A stretch of 64,000 nucleotides of DNA from contig CM068828.1 in assembly GCA_028554795.2 (NCBI GenBank), forward strand, positions 21,445,936 to 21,509,935, in the 5' to 3' direction. The DNA comes from Sinohyriopsis cumingii (taxonomy: Eukaryota > Mollusca > Bivalvia > Unionida > Unionidae). Made by a program: the position numbers and the translations under genes. Under the pieces are notes generated by a model that did no database searches, was not told where the DNA came from, and saw only the letters and a program-made list of their open reading frames with translations. Numbering within the stretch: the stretch's first letter is position 1; every line of letters starts with the position of its first letter. Below are positions 1 to 11,659 of this stretch, in pieces.

Positions 1-335
1 TTGTAATTAAAAACACAAATTAAATTTTAAAAAATTTCTCCTCTCAAGTTAAATATGAACACACGAGTAACGAATATTAAAAGACGCAATTGACATTTAT
101 TATGTAAATAACTTTATAAACATCCCCAATAGACATATGACGCAATAACCTTCATTGACAAACTCCATCATCTTAATGGAAAGTCGCCCGAAATTCTTTT
201 CCAAGTCATAATCTCGAAGTTGGGTCTTAAACTCAAATCCTAGTTAAAGAACCTATTTATAGCTTGCTAACAAGTCAACATGATATAATTCAGGTAGATA
301 TATACCGTCAATAACAAGCGGACAAAACAAAACAA
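1..335 (-). repeat. 3' LTR of the Gypsy element (partial)
   Basis: This stretch is collinear with 5829-6110: both contain an acacgagtaa/acaagagtaa block, a cgcaataacctt/cgcattaacctt block, then caatggaaa or aatggaaag, and both finish with ctatttatagctt followed by an acaagtcaac/agacaaacat region. Divergence is high, so insertion is old. The window begins inside the LTR. The probable outer start in element sense is near 331-335, next to a purine-rich stretch (minus sense) at about 335-352 that could be the polypurine tract. Confidence 0.6.
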
Positions 336-479
336 AAAAAGCACCTTCCTCATAATGAAAACCAAAGCTTTAGACATTACACTTCTTTAAATATAAGTCA
401 AATATACATATTATGAAAATTACGCAGATAGTTGACTTATGAACGATACAAAATATATACGAATAAAACAATATAGTAC

Positions 480-1470
480 TTTAACGTATATGAAAATTCA
501 TCGCCAATCATATTATCTTTATCCTTTATGTGAATAATGTCAATGTTGTATATGCTTTACATCAAATTCCATCTCAACATTCGCTGATTTTTGCTTTCCA
601 TTTTATTATGAAAATAGTGGGATGTGATCAATAAATTTAATAAGCGGAGAAAGAGCGGAGCTAAAATATACTTAAAAGTGTTCCAAAACCAATATCAAAG
701 AGAAATAATTATTTTCGATTTTGGAATACTTTCTCTGGCGCTTCATTAATTGTTAGAAATAAACAGCACACTAGATGATCCATACCACTTTTGTCTTCTT
801 GAATCAACACTCAACCGGCCCCTACATCACAACAGCCATTTTAAGTGATTGATATTTGGAGCTGAAAGAACTGGTGTACTTTTAATAATGGGGTTTAATT
901 TATCAATCGCCTCCTGACTTTCTTAGGCCTATGAATCATGGATTTCTCACACAGCAAATTGGAAAGGGGTTAAACAATTATAAACAAATTAGAGTAAATA
1001 TTTCCAATAATATCCAGCCACACCTAAATATTGCATTAGTTGATTTCTACAGACAGGCGCCGATAATTCAAACATAGCCCTGGCCTAACCTTCTACCGGT
1101 TTAACCAAACCGCGGCCCACAATATCTCCCTACAATGAGTTTTACCTAAATTAATCGCCAGATTTGCATCACTGAATCCATCAAAGAATTTCCGAATGCT
1201 TTGCATGTAATCTTTCCTTTTGTCGTTGCAGATGATAGCGTAATCCATACATGCGTTACAACTATCTGTATCAAATTTTATGATTTTGGTTAAACGTTGG
1301 AATGTTGAGGGAGACGTTTTCATATTAAACGGCATCTTTTTATATTGATAACGTGCAGCTTGAGTTGCAAATGCCGAAACATCTTTTGTAATTTCTGAGT
1401 GGAATTTGCCAGTATCTTTTGAAAAAGATGGTCACATATTTTTTCATTTCCAATTTTGTCAATGTAGTCA
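480..1470 (-). pseudogene. Gypsy reverse transcriptase (C-terminal half) and RNase H remnant
   Basis: The clearest part is an open stretch at 1335-1093 starting MPFNMKTSPSTFQRL, the equivalent of the MPFG-NAPATFQRLM segment of Ty3/Gypsy reverse transcriptase; the expected YLDD-type catalytic motif is corrupted (CMDYAII). Upstream in the same sense (1470-1340) a fragment reading YWQIPL is the normal preceding block. Downstream (about 1080-760) come remnants of the connection and thumb (AGYYWKYLL), and at about 490-540 HIKDKDNMIGDEFSY, the equivalent of the IRHIKGKDNVIADALSR end of RNase H. Multiple frames are needed. The N-terminal RT with the first catalytic aspartate is missing. Confidence 0.75.
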
Positions 1471-1859
1471 TCGATTCTTGACATTTGTTTTGGTCGCTCT
1501 GTTCACTTGGTTGAATTATTCTTCAGCAAATACTGCATTTTGAGAGAATTCATCCTAATAAGAGACTGTTTCACATGTGTAGAATATACAATATCAACCT
1601 CATGGCAGATTTTATTTGCTCGTGTTAAAACACCGGGAACAAGTGCTCATATTCCCATAATAATTCTTTTAGTTAACTCTTGCATTGTGGCTGTATATGT
1701 GAACGTTTTGCTTTCAGATTGTTTAATATTAATGAATTTCGAAGAATGGTTATATTAAGTTCACTACGGTCTGATTGTATGCCATCGTTAATATTTTCAG
1801 TACGTGATACAGGTGATGCAAGTATAACTAAACTGATTGAATAATTGACAGGATTATTA

Positions 1860-3290
1860 ATTCTGTCAACATAGTTCTTTAACATATTTCATGGTAAAGT
1901 TTTTCTGTTTCCTCCTGTCAGGTGTGTTAATTATATAATTTAAGTCACTATTCTTTCAATTGTATAATCGCCATAGAATTTATCCCGTAGAGGATTTTGA
2001 TGTATGAGCATGAGAGCCAGATGTATATCACCAATATGAAAACTCCTTCCAGATGTATATAAACAGGATGAAAACTCCTTCCAGGTGTATATCACCAGGA
2101 TGAAAACTCCTTCCAGATGTATATCACCAGGATGAAAACTCCTTCCAGGTGTATATCACCAGGATGAAAACTTCTTCCAGATGTATATAACCAGGATGAA
2201 AACTCCTTCCAGGTGTATATCACCAGGATGAAAACTCCTTCCAGGTGTATATCACCAGGATGAAAACTCCTTCCAGGTGTATATCACCAGGATGAAAACT
2301 CCTTCCAGGTGTATATCACCAGGATGAAAACTGCTTCCAGGTGTATATCATCAGGATGAAAACTCCTTCCAGATGTATATCACCAGTATGAAAACTCCTT
2401 CCCATTGTACTCCTGTCATATATTAATTTTAGTTTGGACTGAGTATAGTGAATAATAGTTATTGCAGCTACACAATTATTTGGGAAACTATACTTGAAAT
2501 CAGAAATATACTCAAGAAGATTAATTACGGAATGATCGTGTAAAAGAAGTGTCTCTTTTAATAACATCAATGGTACACGTATATATGTCTAAAACTACTT
2601 CAAAAGGATTAAAGCCTGATGAATCTTGAACTGATTCCCTAATATTAAATAACAACAAATGAACACCTTCATCCATATCTACTCATGTACCAATGCAACA
2701 TGACCGAAAATTTTGTTTACATTTCTAAACCCCCTTGACTTTCAGGGTGATAGGGAAAAGATTTCAACTGTTGGTTACCTAAACGTGCATAATCTGTTGA
2801 AACATTTGAGGCATACACTTTTGCCACTGCCAAGACTAGAATGAATTCGGAAAGCCAAATTTTTTAAAATTGTATCAGAGCTTTTGCTATAGTTTTAGTT
2901 GTAATCTTCCTCAATGAATTTGACTCTGGAAATATTGTGAAAGCACTCTTTATGGTCAACAAGTATTGGTTGCCTGGCTTGGTACTACCTAAGGAACAGA
3001 CACAGTTAAAAATTATTATGCTAAATGGTTCGTCAAATGCAGGAAAACATTGCAAACGAATCATTGGAATCTTAAGAATCGGTTTTCCTACTATTTGACA
3101 AATATGACAAAATATACAGTATTTAGAAACATTATTTTTAATTTTCGGCCAAACATTGATTCACGTTCATGTGGTAAGTCTTATTGAGTTCCTAATAATC
3201 AGCCAAAAGAGTTTCGTGAGCTCGTGCATATGATTTAGGAACAATAAAGTGATAGCTCAGTGACCACTCAGTGTTCAATGGGTATCTCAG
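1860..3290 (-). pseudogene. Gypsy integrase remnant (H2C2 to C-terminal domain)
   Basis: Read from 3290 downwards, the sequence gives an EWS-YHFIVPKSY block and LNKTYHM (the H2C2 zinc-binding region), then at 3064-2867 an open stretch with PAFDEPFSIIIFNCV and GNQYLLTI, the start of the rve catalytic core. YHPESQGGLE at about 2740 is the conserved core motif with the catalytic glutamate. Further on come SSGFNPFEVVL and YISDFKYSF-type blocks. The reading is then interrupted by a 32-bp minisatellite and resumes at about 2005-1860 with NPLRDKFYGDYTIERIV and NMLKNYVDR, the GPY/F-like C-terminal region. Stops and frameshifts are present. Its position before RT in transcription order is the notable point. 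Confidence 0.78.
2017..2403 (+). repeat. 32-bp minisatellite, about 12 copies, inside integrase remnant
   Basis: About twelve head-to-tail copies of a 32-bp unit, consensus ccaggatgaaaactcctt followed by ccaggtgtatatca. Copies differ by a few substitutions (ccaggtg/ccagatg, tcacc/taacc, ctcc/cttc). No unique spacers separate the copies. The array sits exactly where the integrase C-terminal coding sequence should be continuous, so it is an expansion of a short piece of the element after or during its decay. The period is not a multiple of three, so it also destroys the reading frame. Confidence 0.92.
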
Positions 3291-3665
3291 GTGATCTCCG
3301 TTGTGTCCTGGGGGCCGGATATTTCATAAAATAACAAACTGGTACATGTTTCGCTAAATATCTCTGAAGAAACCCAGTAGATTTCAGGAGCGTATTCCTG
3401 TTCGACAAATAGTGACTGTCTGTTATCATCCTGATTAGAATAAGGACGATGAGTAGATAAAGAGTATGACTGCTATCAATTTTTGATTAATACCATGAGT
3501 AAAAGTGACCTCATCAAAAGACTGACCAATAAAAGTGTCAGAAAAGGGAATAATTTCTCATTAACTTTGTTCTCAAGAGCTCTTTTTGGCCCACAATCAG
3601 GGTATACATACGAGATTTTAATTTTAATGAGATCAACAGATTGATAAAAAAACAAGACTTGCTAG

Positions 3666-3905
3666 TTACAAGTTATCTCCGGCTACGTCATTACAGTTTA
3701 ATAAATGAGTTACCTCAGTGGGTAAAGAAGTCATTGATCTAATGGACACGGGTCCTGAGACTATGCCTGATGACATATTTACACAATGGAGACACATTTT
3801 AACGAAGCCACATTCTACTAACTGAAAAAGAACACTTTTATTTGAAGATGACTTCTTTGATAAATGTAAAGTACCTGATAACAAATGGGAAGCTTCATAT
3901 TGCAA
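3666..3905 (-). pseudogene. Gypsy protease-region remnant
   Basis: An open stretch of about 79 codons lies between gag and integrase on the minus strand. Its pattern (SGTLHLSKKSS, then VLFQLVECGFVKMCLHCV, then VSIRSMTSLPTEVTHLLNCNDVAG) follows the retropepsin-region segment of the relatives, where the stretch ends in a LPV-GVDLILGNDLAG-type block. The active-site DTG/DSG triad is not visible in this fragment. The assignment rests on this late block and on position. Confidence 0.6.
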
Positions 3906-4079
3906 TAGGGATAGGCTTGGAAGAATTGCTAAAACATTGCATAGAATTCGCTATAAGTATATTAGATAGGGGATTGTTTGACCCAATACATGTATTGATT
4001 TCAATACAAGACCAGACCATGACCTTGACCTCTTAGAAATAAGAATATTTCGAATAGCTCTGTATTTAATCTCTTGTTT

Positions 4080-4990
4080 TATTTCAACTTTTAGCAATTA
4101 GAAATAGCATGCCCATTCTTTTTACATTAAGCGCACGTAGGGAGAGATAAGGACTTCTGATCAGTCTTATCAAATGTTTGATTCCTAAATGGTTTTCCAG
4201 ACTTGATTTGATACCAAAATAGTTTGTACCTAAAAGCTTTTAAGGGTAAGACCTATTGACAAAATTAACTTTGTGAGTCTAAAAATGGCCATCACCTATT
4301 CAAACAGCATTTTTCCAAGTTTCTACCTTTTGCTCATCACGATAGGTCTTGACATTATTATGGATACAACTAATGAAAACTTTAACTAATATGAGTTGTC
4401 TGAGGTTATCGTTATCTTGATCAAACTTATTAGCCGGACACCACCTATCAATGACGTAGTTATGTCCAGTTTTTTGTCTACAGTTCTTAAAACTTTGCCG
4501 ATATGCTTCAGGTTCCAACTGATATCCATTCACGATACATTACACAAGAGCATCATAATTAGCACTTTGTTCCAACGGCTGTGAACATTTGAGCTTTTGC
4601 ACATAAGTACACTTTGTGATAACGAATTCAAAGTTCCAGCAATTTTGTTAAAATGAGAAAAATGTTGATCCTCTTTTTATTGAAAACGGGGTACTAATCT
4701 AATATTTCTAGTAACATCAAAACTTGAACGTCTGTATAAATGGGCGCAATATTGATTTTCACCTGCCACTTTTAAACATTAAACTGCATTTTTCTTTCTT
4801 CTTTCTGCATCTGCCTATCCTCTATTTCTCTGCATCTGTCTTTTCTTCTATTTTTCATATCTTTGAATCCGAGTTTATCTCACTGTTCTGTTTCTCTTTG
4901 CATCTCCTTCTCTTCTTTATATCACCCTCTCTCTTGATTTCCATCGCGTTTTCTTCTGTAACTTCTCCATTTCTTCATTCTTAATTTGAA
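4080..4990 (-). pseudogene. Gypsy gag remnant with CCHC zinc knuckle
   Basis: At 4533-4300 an open stretch reads EAYRQSFKNCRQKTGH, then RWCPANK and LRQLILVKVF, and ends near a DEQKVETW block: the SCAN/gag-type capsid segment found in these elements (EAYRQKFR, LRELILLEEF, NEQKV). Further on, at 4135-4094, C-A-stop-C-K-K-N-G-H-A-I-S-N-C is a C-X2-C-X4-H-X4-C knuckle with a stop inside it. Before these, 4990-4780 is strongly purine-rich on this strand and encodes an E/K/R-rich, probably coiled-coil N-terminal part. All are broken by stops. Confidence 0.68.
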
Positions 4991-5413
4991 CTTCCATCAT
5001 TTCTTTCCTGAAGCTAAGGTTTCGAGAATTCCAATTGCATCTTGTTTTTTTTTTTGTTTTTTTTTTTAAAATATAATTATTTTAATTACCAAAATTCTTT
5101 GCCACCAATTACTGAGCCAAAATATGTTTTATATCTGCCGTCATTTAAACAAGTTTGCTTAGAAAGAACATTCTATCTGGCAAACTCGAACACCTTCCTT
5201 TTTTCCAAGGGCTCTTACCCTTCCTGGGTAGAATTAAAAACGGAGGTCTCCAATTTTTGACAAAATTGTAAAACCTTGCTGGTTTTACTAAAGATTTCTC
5301 AAATAAATGAAATTAAAATCTTTACCAGGCACTAAGAAAATTCCAATGCTAAGTGAATTTAAATTTCAAATTCAATTTTAATTTGTCTGAAATATTTTAA
5401 ACTTCTTCATATA

Positions 5414-5428
5414 CCGGATGAGCCACCA
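5414..5428 (-). other. Primer-binding-site-like sequence
   Basis: On the minus strand this reads tggtggctcatccgg directly inside the right-hand LTR. It closely resembles primer-binding sites complementary to tRNA 3' ends (compare the TGG-GGCTCGTCCGGG class in retroviruses primed by tRNA-Pro). It fixes the inner end of the 5' LTR near 5429. The primer identity is inferred. Confidence 0.55.
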
Positions 5429-6110
5429 ATTGCTTCTGTTACGTATGTATGGTCTGAAACTAAGTAACATATAAAGCAAAACGAACAAGTTCAGTAAATT
5501 AAACAAATACTCTGTTTACGTAGAATACAAAGTGAATATTTAGAATTATCTTAGATTATTGTGAATTAAATTGAGAATAATCATAAAGGTTCTATCAAAT
5601 AACGATAAGTATAAAGTGTTTTGAACTAATTACAGTATATACTATGCTGATGTTCCAAAAATCTAGGATGAGCTGTGTTCCAATAGTCATGATGTAACAC
5701 AGTGAATAATCCAAAGTGTTTTTGAATGAATTCACAATAATCACAAAATAGTTTCCGACCAAACAGTCAATGGACATCTGTAATTCCAATAAATAATTTA
5801 TCATTTATATAAATGGTTCCGCTCACATCAAATATGGACACAAGAGTAAGCAATTCATGACTGAATAATATTTAATTTTGCCAACCGTATATACACTCCC
5901 ATTTGACCATTGTCGCATTAACCTTCTGTGACAAAACGACATCATCGCAATGGAAAATCACCCCAAACTGTAAACAATTTCATTTCTAAGGTCGTCCGCT
6001 CAAAGCCAAGTAACCACCCAATTATCTATTTATAGCTTACAAAGAAGACAAACATGAGAGAAGTCACACAAACCTCTACCCTCAATTACAGACTAAAGTC
6101 AAGCACACAC
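5429..6110 (-). repeat. 5' LTR of the Gypsy element
   Basis: The outer part (5829-6110) is related to 1-335, including the ctatttatagctt segment at about 6020, which could be the promoter/TATA region in element sense, since it lies near the transcription-upstream end. The inner limit is set by the primer-binding-site-like sequence. The outer limit near 6105-6110 (tgtgtgcttgac on the minus strand) is approximate. Confidence 0.55.
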
Positions 6111-6830
6111 TACAAATTGAATATAAATGACCATATTATATATTCGATTCGATTGTAGTGTTTGTTTCTTTTGCCATTCTACACCATGACATATTGTACA
6201 TAGTATCTACATTATTTCATAAGAGTAACAAATTTTGTTGTGAAGTATTTCTTGCTGCAATCATAGCCCGGATGTAGCTTCTTCTCATTACCTTCAAACT
6301 CGCACTATTAGGTATTCTGAACATTTGTTTGTCTGATCCAGACCTCGCGCACAGCTTTCTTGCAAGATCTTCAGTATGTGTGCGAAAATATTCTACACGT
6401 AGGATTGTAATACCCATAACGAGGCTTACTATGAAACGGTACATTCACTAAGTTATTGACATGTTAGTCAACCTTTAAAATACGGACTTAAATGACATAT
6501 GAAATAAACAATGTTTCATAGTTTTGCATATGTTTCATACATACCACCTACAATATGGATACGCACTATAGTTTTTGGATTCTGATCAAGAATATTGAAA
6601 ATAGACCGATTATCATACTAACTCATTTAGTACATAAAAGTGTTGATAACCTTTACTGACATAGAAAATAACGAAAACTAGTGAAAACACAGATATCGGG
6701 AGCAATTATTTATACCAATCTTAACCATGCTATCGTTTATTTAGATTTATCGGAGTCACGTCACGTCACGTCATGCTTACATTTTTTGCTTATGCATTAA
6801 TAGTGCGGATAAACTGAAGAAACCAAAAGA
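6111..6830. other. No gene recognised
   Basis: AT-rich sequence between the Gypsy LTR and a SINE. A 75-codon open stretch on the minus strand (6444-6217) shows no recognisable domain. A short tandem cacgtcacgtcacgtcatg occurs at about 6755-6775. Confidence 0.5.
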
Positions 6831-7090
6831 AAGAAAGGAAGAATTTTTGTTGTTTTGGTGTTGAACTTTTTTTCTCAGCGCAAGATAGGTTACACATGGT
6901 GGCCAGTAACTGGTGGAGGAAGAACCCTAGAAATCCTCAGTTAGAACCACCGAAGTACGGGCAGTTCCTGGCACCTTTCTCACATACCGACATTCCAAAA
7001 CTCGAATCCACTCGGAGAGCCGTGAGATGGCAGTGATAAGTAAGCGAGCACTTTAGAGTGCTCGGCTACCAGGATACCCAAGAAAGGAAG
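6831..7090 (-). mobile_element. tRNA-derived SINE, family 1, copy 1
   Basis: A SINE on the minus strand, body about 6842-7079, is bounded by a perfect 11-bp target-site duplication, aagaaaggaag at 6831-6841 and 7080-7090. It belongs to the same family as the copies at 48.36 and 51.6 kb but is the most diverged: shared blocks are ctcactgccatctcac-like, tggtggagg with accctag, and the tail region ending in a T/G-rich (CAA-like on the minus strand) tract. The tRNA-like head is at the high-coordinate end. Confidence 0.75.
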
Positions 7091-9333
7091 ACAAAACGAC
7101 CACCAGTATAATAAGTTATGCAGATATTGACCATATTTTATATTGGCTTAGATCTCTCAGAGTCATTAGAGGGTATGGTTGAACGAGATTATAAGTTCCG
7201 TTTGGTAGTTATTTGTGGAGAAACCATTTACACATTCATGAAAACTTCGGTGTTATTCTTTAATGCACTTGTCAATTTTAAGCAAGTGATGCTGATAATA
7301 TCTTCCTTTTCTCTATGGTTTTGGTTCAAGACATACGATTATATATAAGTAAGATCAACTTGAAAATAAGATAAATTGTGCGCCCTTGTTTAGCATTAAC
7401 ATGTGTTTGTTCTGACTTATGTGACAATTGAGAAATAAGAAGATTAATAGAAGCTTTCATAAGCTTCGACGTAGGACATGAACATTTCTTTGGTTACAAT
7501 GAAGAATTATTTCTTCAACTTTAATGAGGAATAATAAGGGCCGAAGTTAAAACGGTATATTAAAAATGCTGATGAAACCATAAAACTTAAGTTTCCGCTG
7601 TTTGATGAGTCTAAACTTCCAATGACGCTGAAACACATAGGATTCTGAGAACGGTCGTAGAGTTCTTTCAGATAATTCTCTATAGAATGCATAATGTTTA
7701 TGTTGTGAACAGGTAGCAAACTAAGTCCACTTCTATCCCTAAGATTAAACGCAATACATACGACCCTCCCACCATAAAACCCACAAACATAATAGTCATT
7801 AATTCAACTTTGAAGTATAATTTATTTAATGAGAAGATGAATGCAAGCACAAAAACACAACAACCAGACTATCTGTAAGCGAGGCTAGGTAAATGGGTGC
7901 AAAATGTTTCGTATAGTTACAAATTTAAGAATAGTTACTGCGCATTTTGAGATGTAAATGTGTTGTAAGTATTGTTTATCTTGATTGTTGTAAAATAAAG
8001 TGATTATAAAATCAAGGAGTTTTCCAAGTTTGCGAACACTATGAGTAGGAAGTCACGTGATCAAAGAGGGCAGTCACGTCATGAAAACTCAGTCGAATCT
8101 TTTATATTCATTTGGTGTCGACTACGAAAATTGCACCGGAATTATAATCAAGTCACGAGTAGCTGAACCAAAATGCTGACCCCGAGAGTGGACAATATTT
8201 CACCAAATCGTAAAGACGGATTATTTTTCTCACCTTCCTGAACGAAAAAGTAGGATCGAAGTCAACATGGTGTAACACCAATATGACTGCAACTTCAAAA
8301 CATTAAAACATCCATTGACAATTTTCTCATCTCAAGACAGAGTATACAATGATTACATGTTTAGCGTATTTACAATTAAATTATATTAGGTGTATAACTG
8401 TAGTGATGTTTAAGCATTCAAATAACGGTCGCCGAATTGCGTAAAAGTTCACTTCGATTCTACCTTTCTCTTTAATTCATACAACTAAACTAAATATTCT
8501 GAGAACCGAAGCTGATGTAACGATAACCTGGTTTAAACATTTCTTTTACGACCACATAACTAGTTATATAACTAATGTTTTTAATGTTACAGTTATATAT
8601 ATACTACTCAATTATAATTACCTTGGGAGAACTACTACTACCTCGAAAATCCAGCCCTCCCATATACTAATTTTCGTTAAAAGGAGCTAAAATTTGTATG
8701 CCGACTTAGAAGGCGGTCCGTCAGAGTAATCTCACCTTAGGATTAAGTTTTGGTGGCAAAACCCATGAGCCTGTCAGTTACCAATTCCGCTCCTGCCAGC
8801 AAGTACGTTCTCGTCTTGAGAGACCTCGAAAAAGACAGAATCTATTTGGAAGATATACCATTACAAGTTGGAGAAATATTTCACTTTTTTCCCTTTACAA
8901 TTTTCTAATACTTTGTCGTCGCCACACATTTAGATACTTCTCCTATGCGACTTCACAGTAAGTTCGGTCTATACTTATTTTATGTACGTGCATGTCTTTA
9001 GTGCTTACAGAAAACTCCAAAGATATGTATAATTCCATTGCGATCTGGTACATAACGGTGAGCTTCTGTTCCAAGACAGTCGCCAAGTTTCATTGACTTT
9101 ACTTGTAAAGGCTGTATGTGGGCATATTTGCCTACATGTAAAATTGGTTCAAAATGGTTATTGTCGCGCTAACTTCGTAAGTATCTCTAACTTTGCCTAG
9201 GTTCTTTTTCTGTACAGGTTTTTGTGTGTACTCTCTTGGATACAATTCTGTATTGCTTCCGCTCTAGTCGGAAAAATATAGGTACGCTTTCTATAAACGG
9301 TTCACTAAGTCGAATCTGTTCTTGTATACTATT
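7091..9333. other. No gene recognised
   Basis: AT-rich non-coding sequence. Short open stretches at 7118-7348 (+) and 7719-7507 (-) have no recognisable domains or conserved splice context. A segment at about 9020-9060 (tatgtataattcc, then ctggtaca) is weakly similar to 9550-9590, suggesting an old local duplication. Confidence 0.5.
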
Positions 9334-9454
9334 GTAGGCGACGTTGCTCGATGTGTATCTGCACAAGCATTACTCATATTTAAAGTGAACTTGGTAGGCG
9401 ACGTTTGCTCGATGTGTATCTGCACAAGCATTACTCATATTTAAAGTGAACTTG
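9334..9454 (+). repeat. 60-bp tandem duplication
   Basis: Two head-to-tail copies (9334-9393 and 9394-9454) beginning gtaggcgacgtt and ending taaagtgaacttg are identical except for one extra t in the second copy (acgttg against acgtttg). The near identity indicates a recent slippage or replication duplication. Confidence 0.95.
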
Positions 9455-10539
9455 GTCACTTGCACGGGTAGCTTTAGCGATTTCACGAAATAGCCTTGAC
9501 ATTCAATATTTGTATGTGCTTGTATGTATTTAAACGCTTAAGAAACTTCTTATATATGTATAATTCCGTTATCACTGGTACATGTAAATGAATTTTCATT
9601 ACCACGGCATACTTTTGACATGGAACGCTATGCTTCAATGATTTTACCAGTACATGCCGTCCTTGACATTCCCAAGTTTGTATTGTAATTAAGATTGTCT
9701 GCTATCACTATTTTTCAGGTTACTATCATTTGGTATAGCTCTTCGCCCACTCAGTATTCGAACAACACAGGTTGAGACCCACAGTTTAATGCTTCTCCTC
9801 CCTACAGGTGGTATTGTTATTATATTTTACATGTATGCTTCATTGCTTTTTAGACTGTCTGTTATAAATTTCCGGGTCAAGATTTTAAGATTTATCTCTG
9901 CACTTATATTGGTTCAAAAGATGGGTGGAGAGCTGCACGGTTTTATATGGTCTGCTTTATTTGCCTTGCAGATTAGAACTATGGGTAAAGCGCAGATACG
10001 CACAGCTAAGGAAGAATATGTCACAGGTATGCTTGCTGATCTTTCCTCAGTGTGAGAATATCTGGCGGAGAAGGGAGATAATTCAACTCTTACCTTAGAG
10101 CCACAAAGCGTCGGTAATTGACAGTCTTGTCACCCAGGTCACCAGGACTCAGCATTATTGGCGACTCCAATCGACCTGGTCCAGTAAGGGTTCGACTCTG
10201 TTTCTGTTGCAGAACAGCGAGGGAAGAGCTAAGCATGCAGCCTTGTCGCTCAGCAGACATACGGATTGGTTACGTGGATCAAACATCCCGTGACCATCTC
10301 AACCTGATGCTCCTGTCGACATCCTCCCCACACAGATGGCCAATACCCGTTTCAAACGACCACTAGGCTATATACTAGCTGTCATGAGGGGCCAAAGCAA
10401 CACATATTACTGGCTCAATCACGAAACAGCTCGGCCTAAAGTATGTTGAATCCAACTTATGCACACATGTACAAGGACCAGGTTAATCCATATACCGTCT
10501 TGAGACTCTCATTCAGCACGATGCCAAAAATAATTCCTC
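9455..10539. other. No gene recognised; possible 5' flank of DIRS-like fossil
   Basis: Two overlapping open stretches (9789-10055 and 10118-10366, +) lack recognisable domains. GC content rises after about 10.1 kb, as in the adjoining retroelement, so part of this may be its leader or gag N-terminus. No terminal repeat was found by eye. Confidence 0.4.
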
Positions 10540-11410
10540 ACGCTTCAACAGATGTCTGCCACGAGAAGAGATTTCTTACTCAGCGACCGTCTCAGTGTCA
10601 CGGTTTCTGGGCGTTATACGAGTTTAGTGAGCGGCACACAAAGTCATTCTTCGCCAGCTGTCTCAATCATTAGAGGAGACCGTAGCGTTACCTCATGCAA
10701 CCAAGATGTTGCTTGTTCTCAAGTGATGTCATCCTTTCTAGACTATCCGATGTCACGGGATATTTCGACCTTGCGAGCCTCCATTAACGAAGTTTTCCAC
10801 CTTTGACCCGCGGAGTTCTGCCCTCCTCCTCCCACTCCATCATCAGTCTTAACAAGAGCTCCAGCATCGACTGTGCTTATGACGAAAAGGAAGAGTGGAA
10901 CGTCAATTACTTCCACAGTCTGCGAAAATTTCACACAGTCTGACCTGCTTTCTTCATTCGTTTGTCGGCGGTTCAATCTTTGCCATAAACCAGTCGAAAC
11001 CCCAGAAGTGGACAGTGATACTGCCGCTTTAAGCATGGCAAAGCCACAGTCCATACGTATGGATCGGATGTCTTTTGACAGCACTCGGCACTCAGTGCGC
11101 AATGTCGTTGCCGTGGCTTCGATGTTGGACTTCGTGGTTATGGCTGTCTTCCAACAGGTGAACGTAGCTTATCTTCTCACACTACAAATACCTCAAAGCA
11201 TGCATTGGAGTTTGTCTCAAGAGTGGCCCATGAACTGAATAGAGCTGCTCAACACAGTTTGGCCAATGCCAGAACTATTTGTAACTGGTGGAACGCGTCT
11301 CTGTGCTTTCTGCCTGAACTTTCTTGTAGGAACATCATAAGGCCAAGCTATGATGTCAGCCTTTATCGTCTAACCTTCTATTTAACAGCTAGGTTGAAGA
11401 ATTCGTAAAG
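10540..11410 (+). pseudogene. DIRS-like gag remnant
   Basis: Overlapping open stretches at 10552-10806, 10873-11238 and 11205-11408 form one interrupted coding region. A segment around 11040-11240 (VRNVVAVASMLDFVVMAVFQ) and a following LANARTICNWWNASLCFLPEL-like segment resemble the helical region of DIRS gag proteins that precedes RT. The similarity is weak, and the call leans on position directly before the RT. Several stops and frame changes are present. Confidence 0.42.
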
Positions 11411-11659
11411 AAGCAACCAAGAAGACCATTTTCCCTCTCCGCAACTATAGAGTCGATACAAAGATAGTAAGGAAATCAACAAACAGCCCCAGGGTCCACA
11501 CATAGGACACCTCTGAAAACCGTACTATCGAAGCTCCTTCAAGCGAAAGCCACAGTATTCGCAAACAAAAGCAGATAAAGCATCAAGATGGTCCTATCGT
11601 CCGTTTCAACATTTCTCCTCCCAACATCCCCCTCCATTCAAACACGGACATCATCTCCA

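Larger units (their letters stand above)
1..6110 (-). mobile_element. Decayed Ty3/Gypsy retrotransposon, Gmr1-like gene order
   Basis: A nearly whole LTR retrotransposon reads on the minus strand. Related LTR sequences lie at both ends (about 5429-6110 and 1-335, the latter cut by the window edge), with a primer-binding-site-like sequence just inside the right LTR. Between them, from high to low coordinates, come gag with a CCHC knuckle, an aspartic-protease-region fragment, an H2C2/integrase region, a reverse transcriptase and an RNase H. Integrase therefore precedes reverse transcriptase, the order known from Gmr1-like Ty3/Gypsy elements and opposite to standard Gypsy. Every domain carries stops and frameshifts, and the N-terminal half of RT is missing, so the element is dead. 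Domain calls come from recognising family motifs by eye. Confidence 0.85.

Noticed and set aside
2017-2403. CRISPR-like array with 32-bp repeats
   Set aside because: Units are directly adjacent with no unique spacers, in a eukaryotic genome and inside a retrotransposon. It is a minisatellite.
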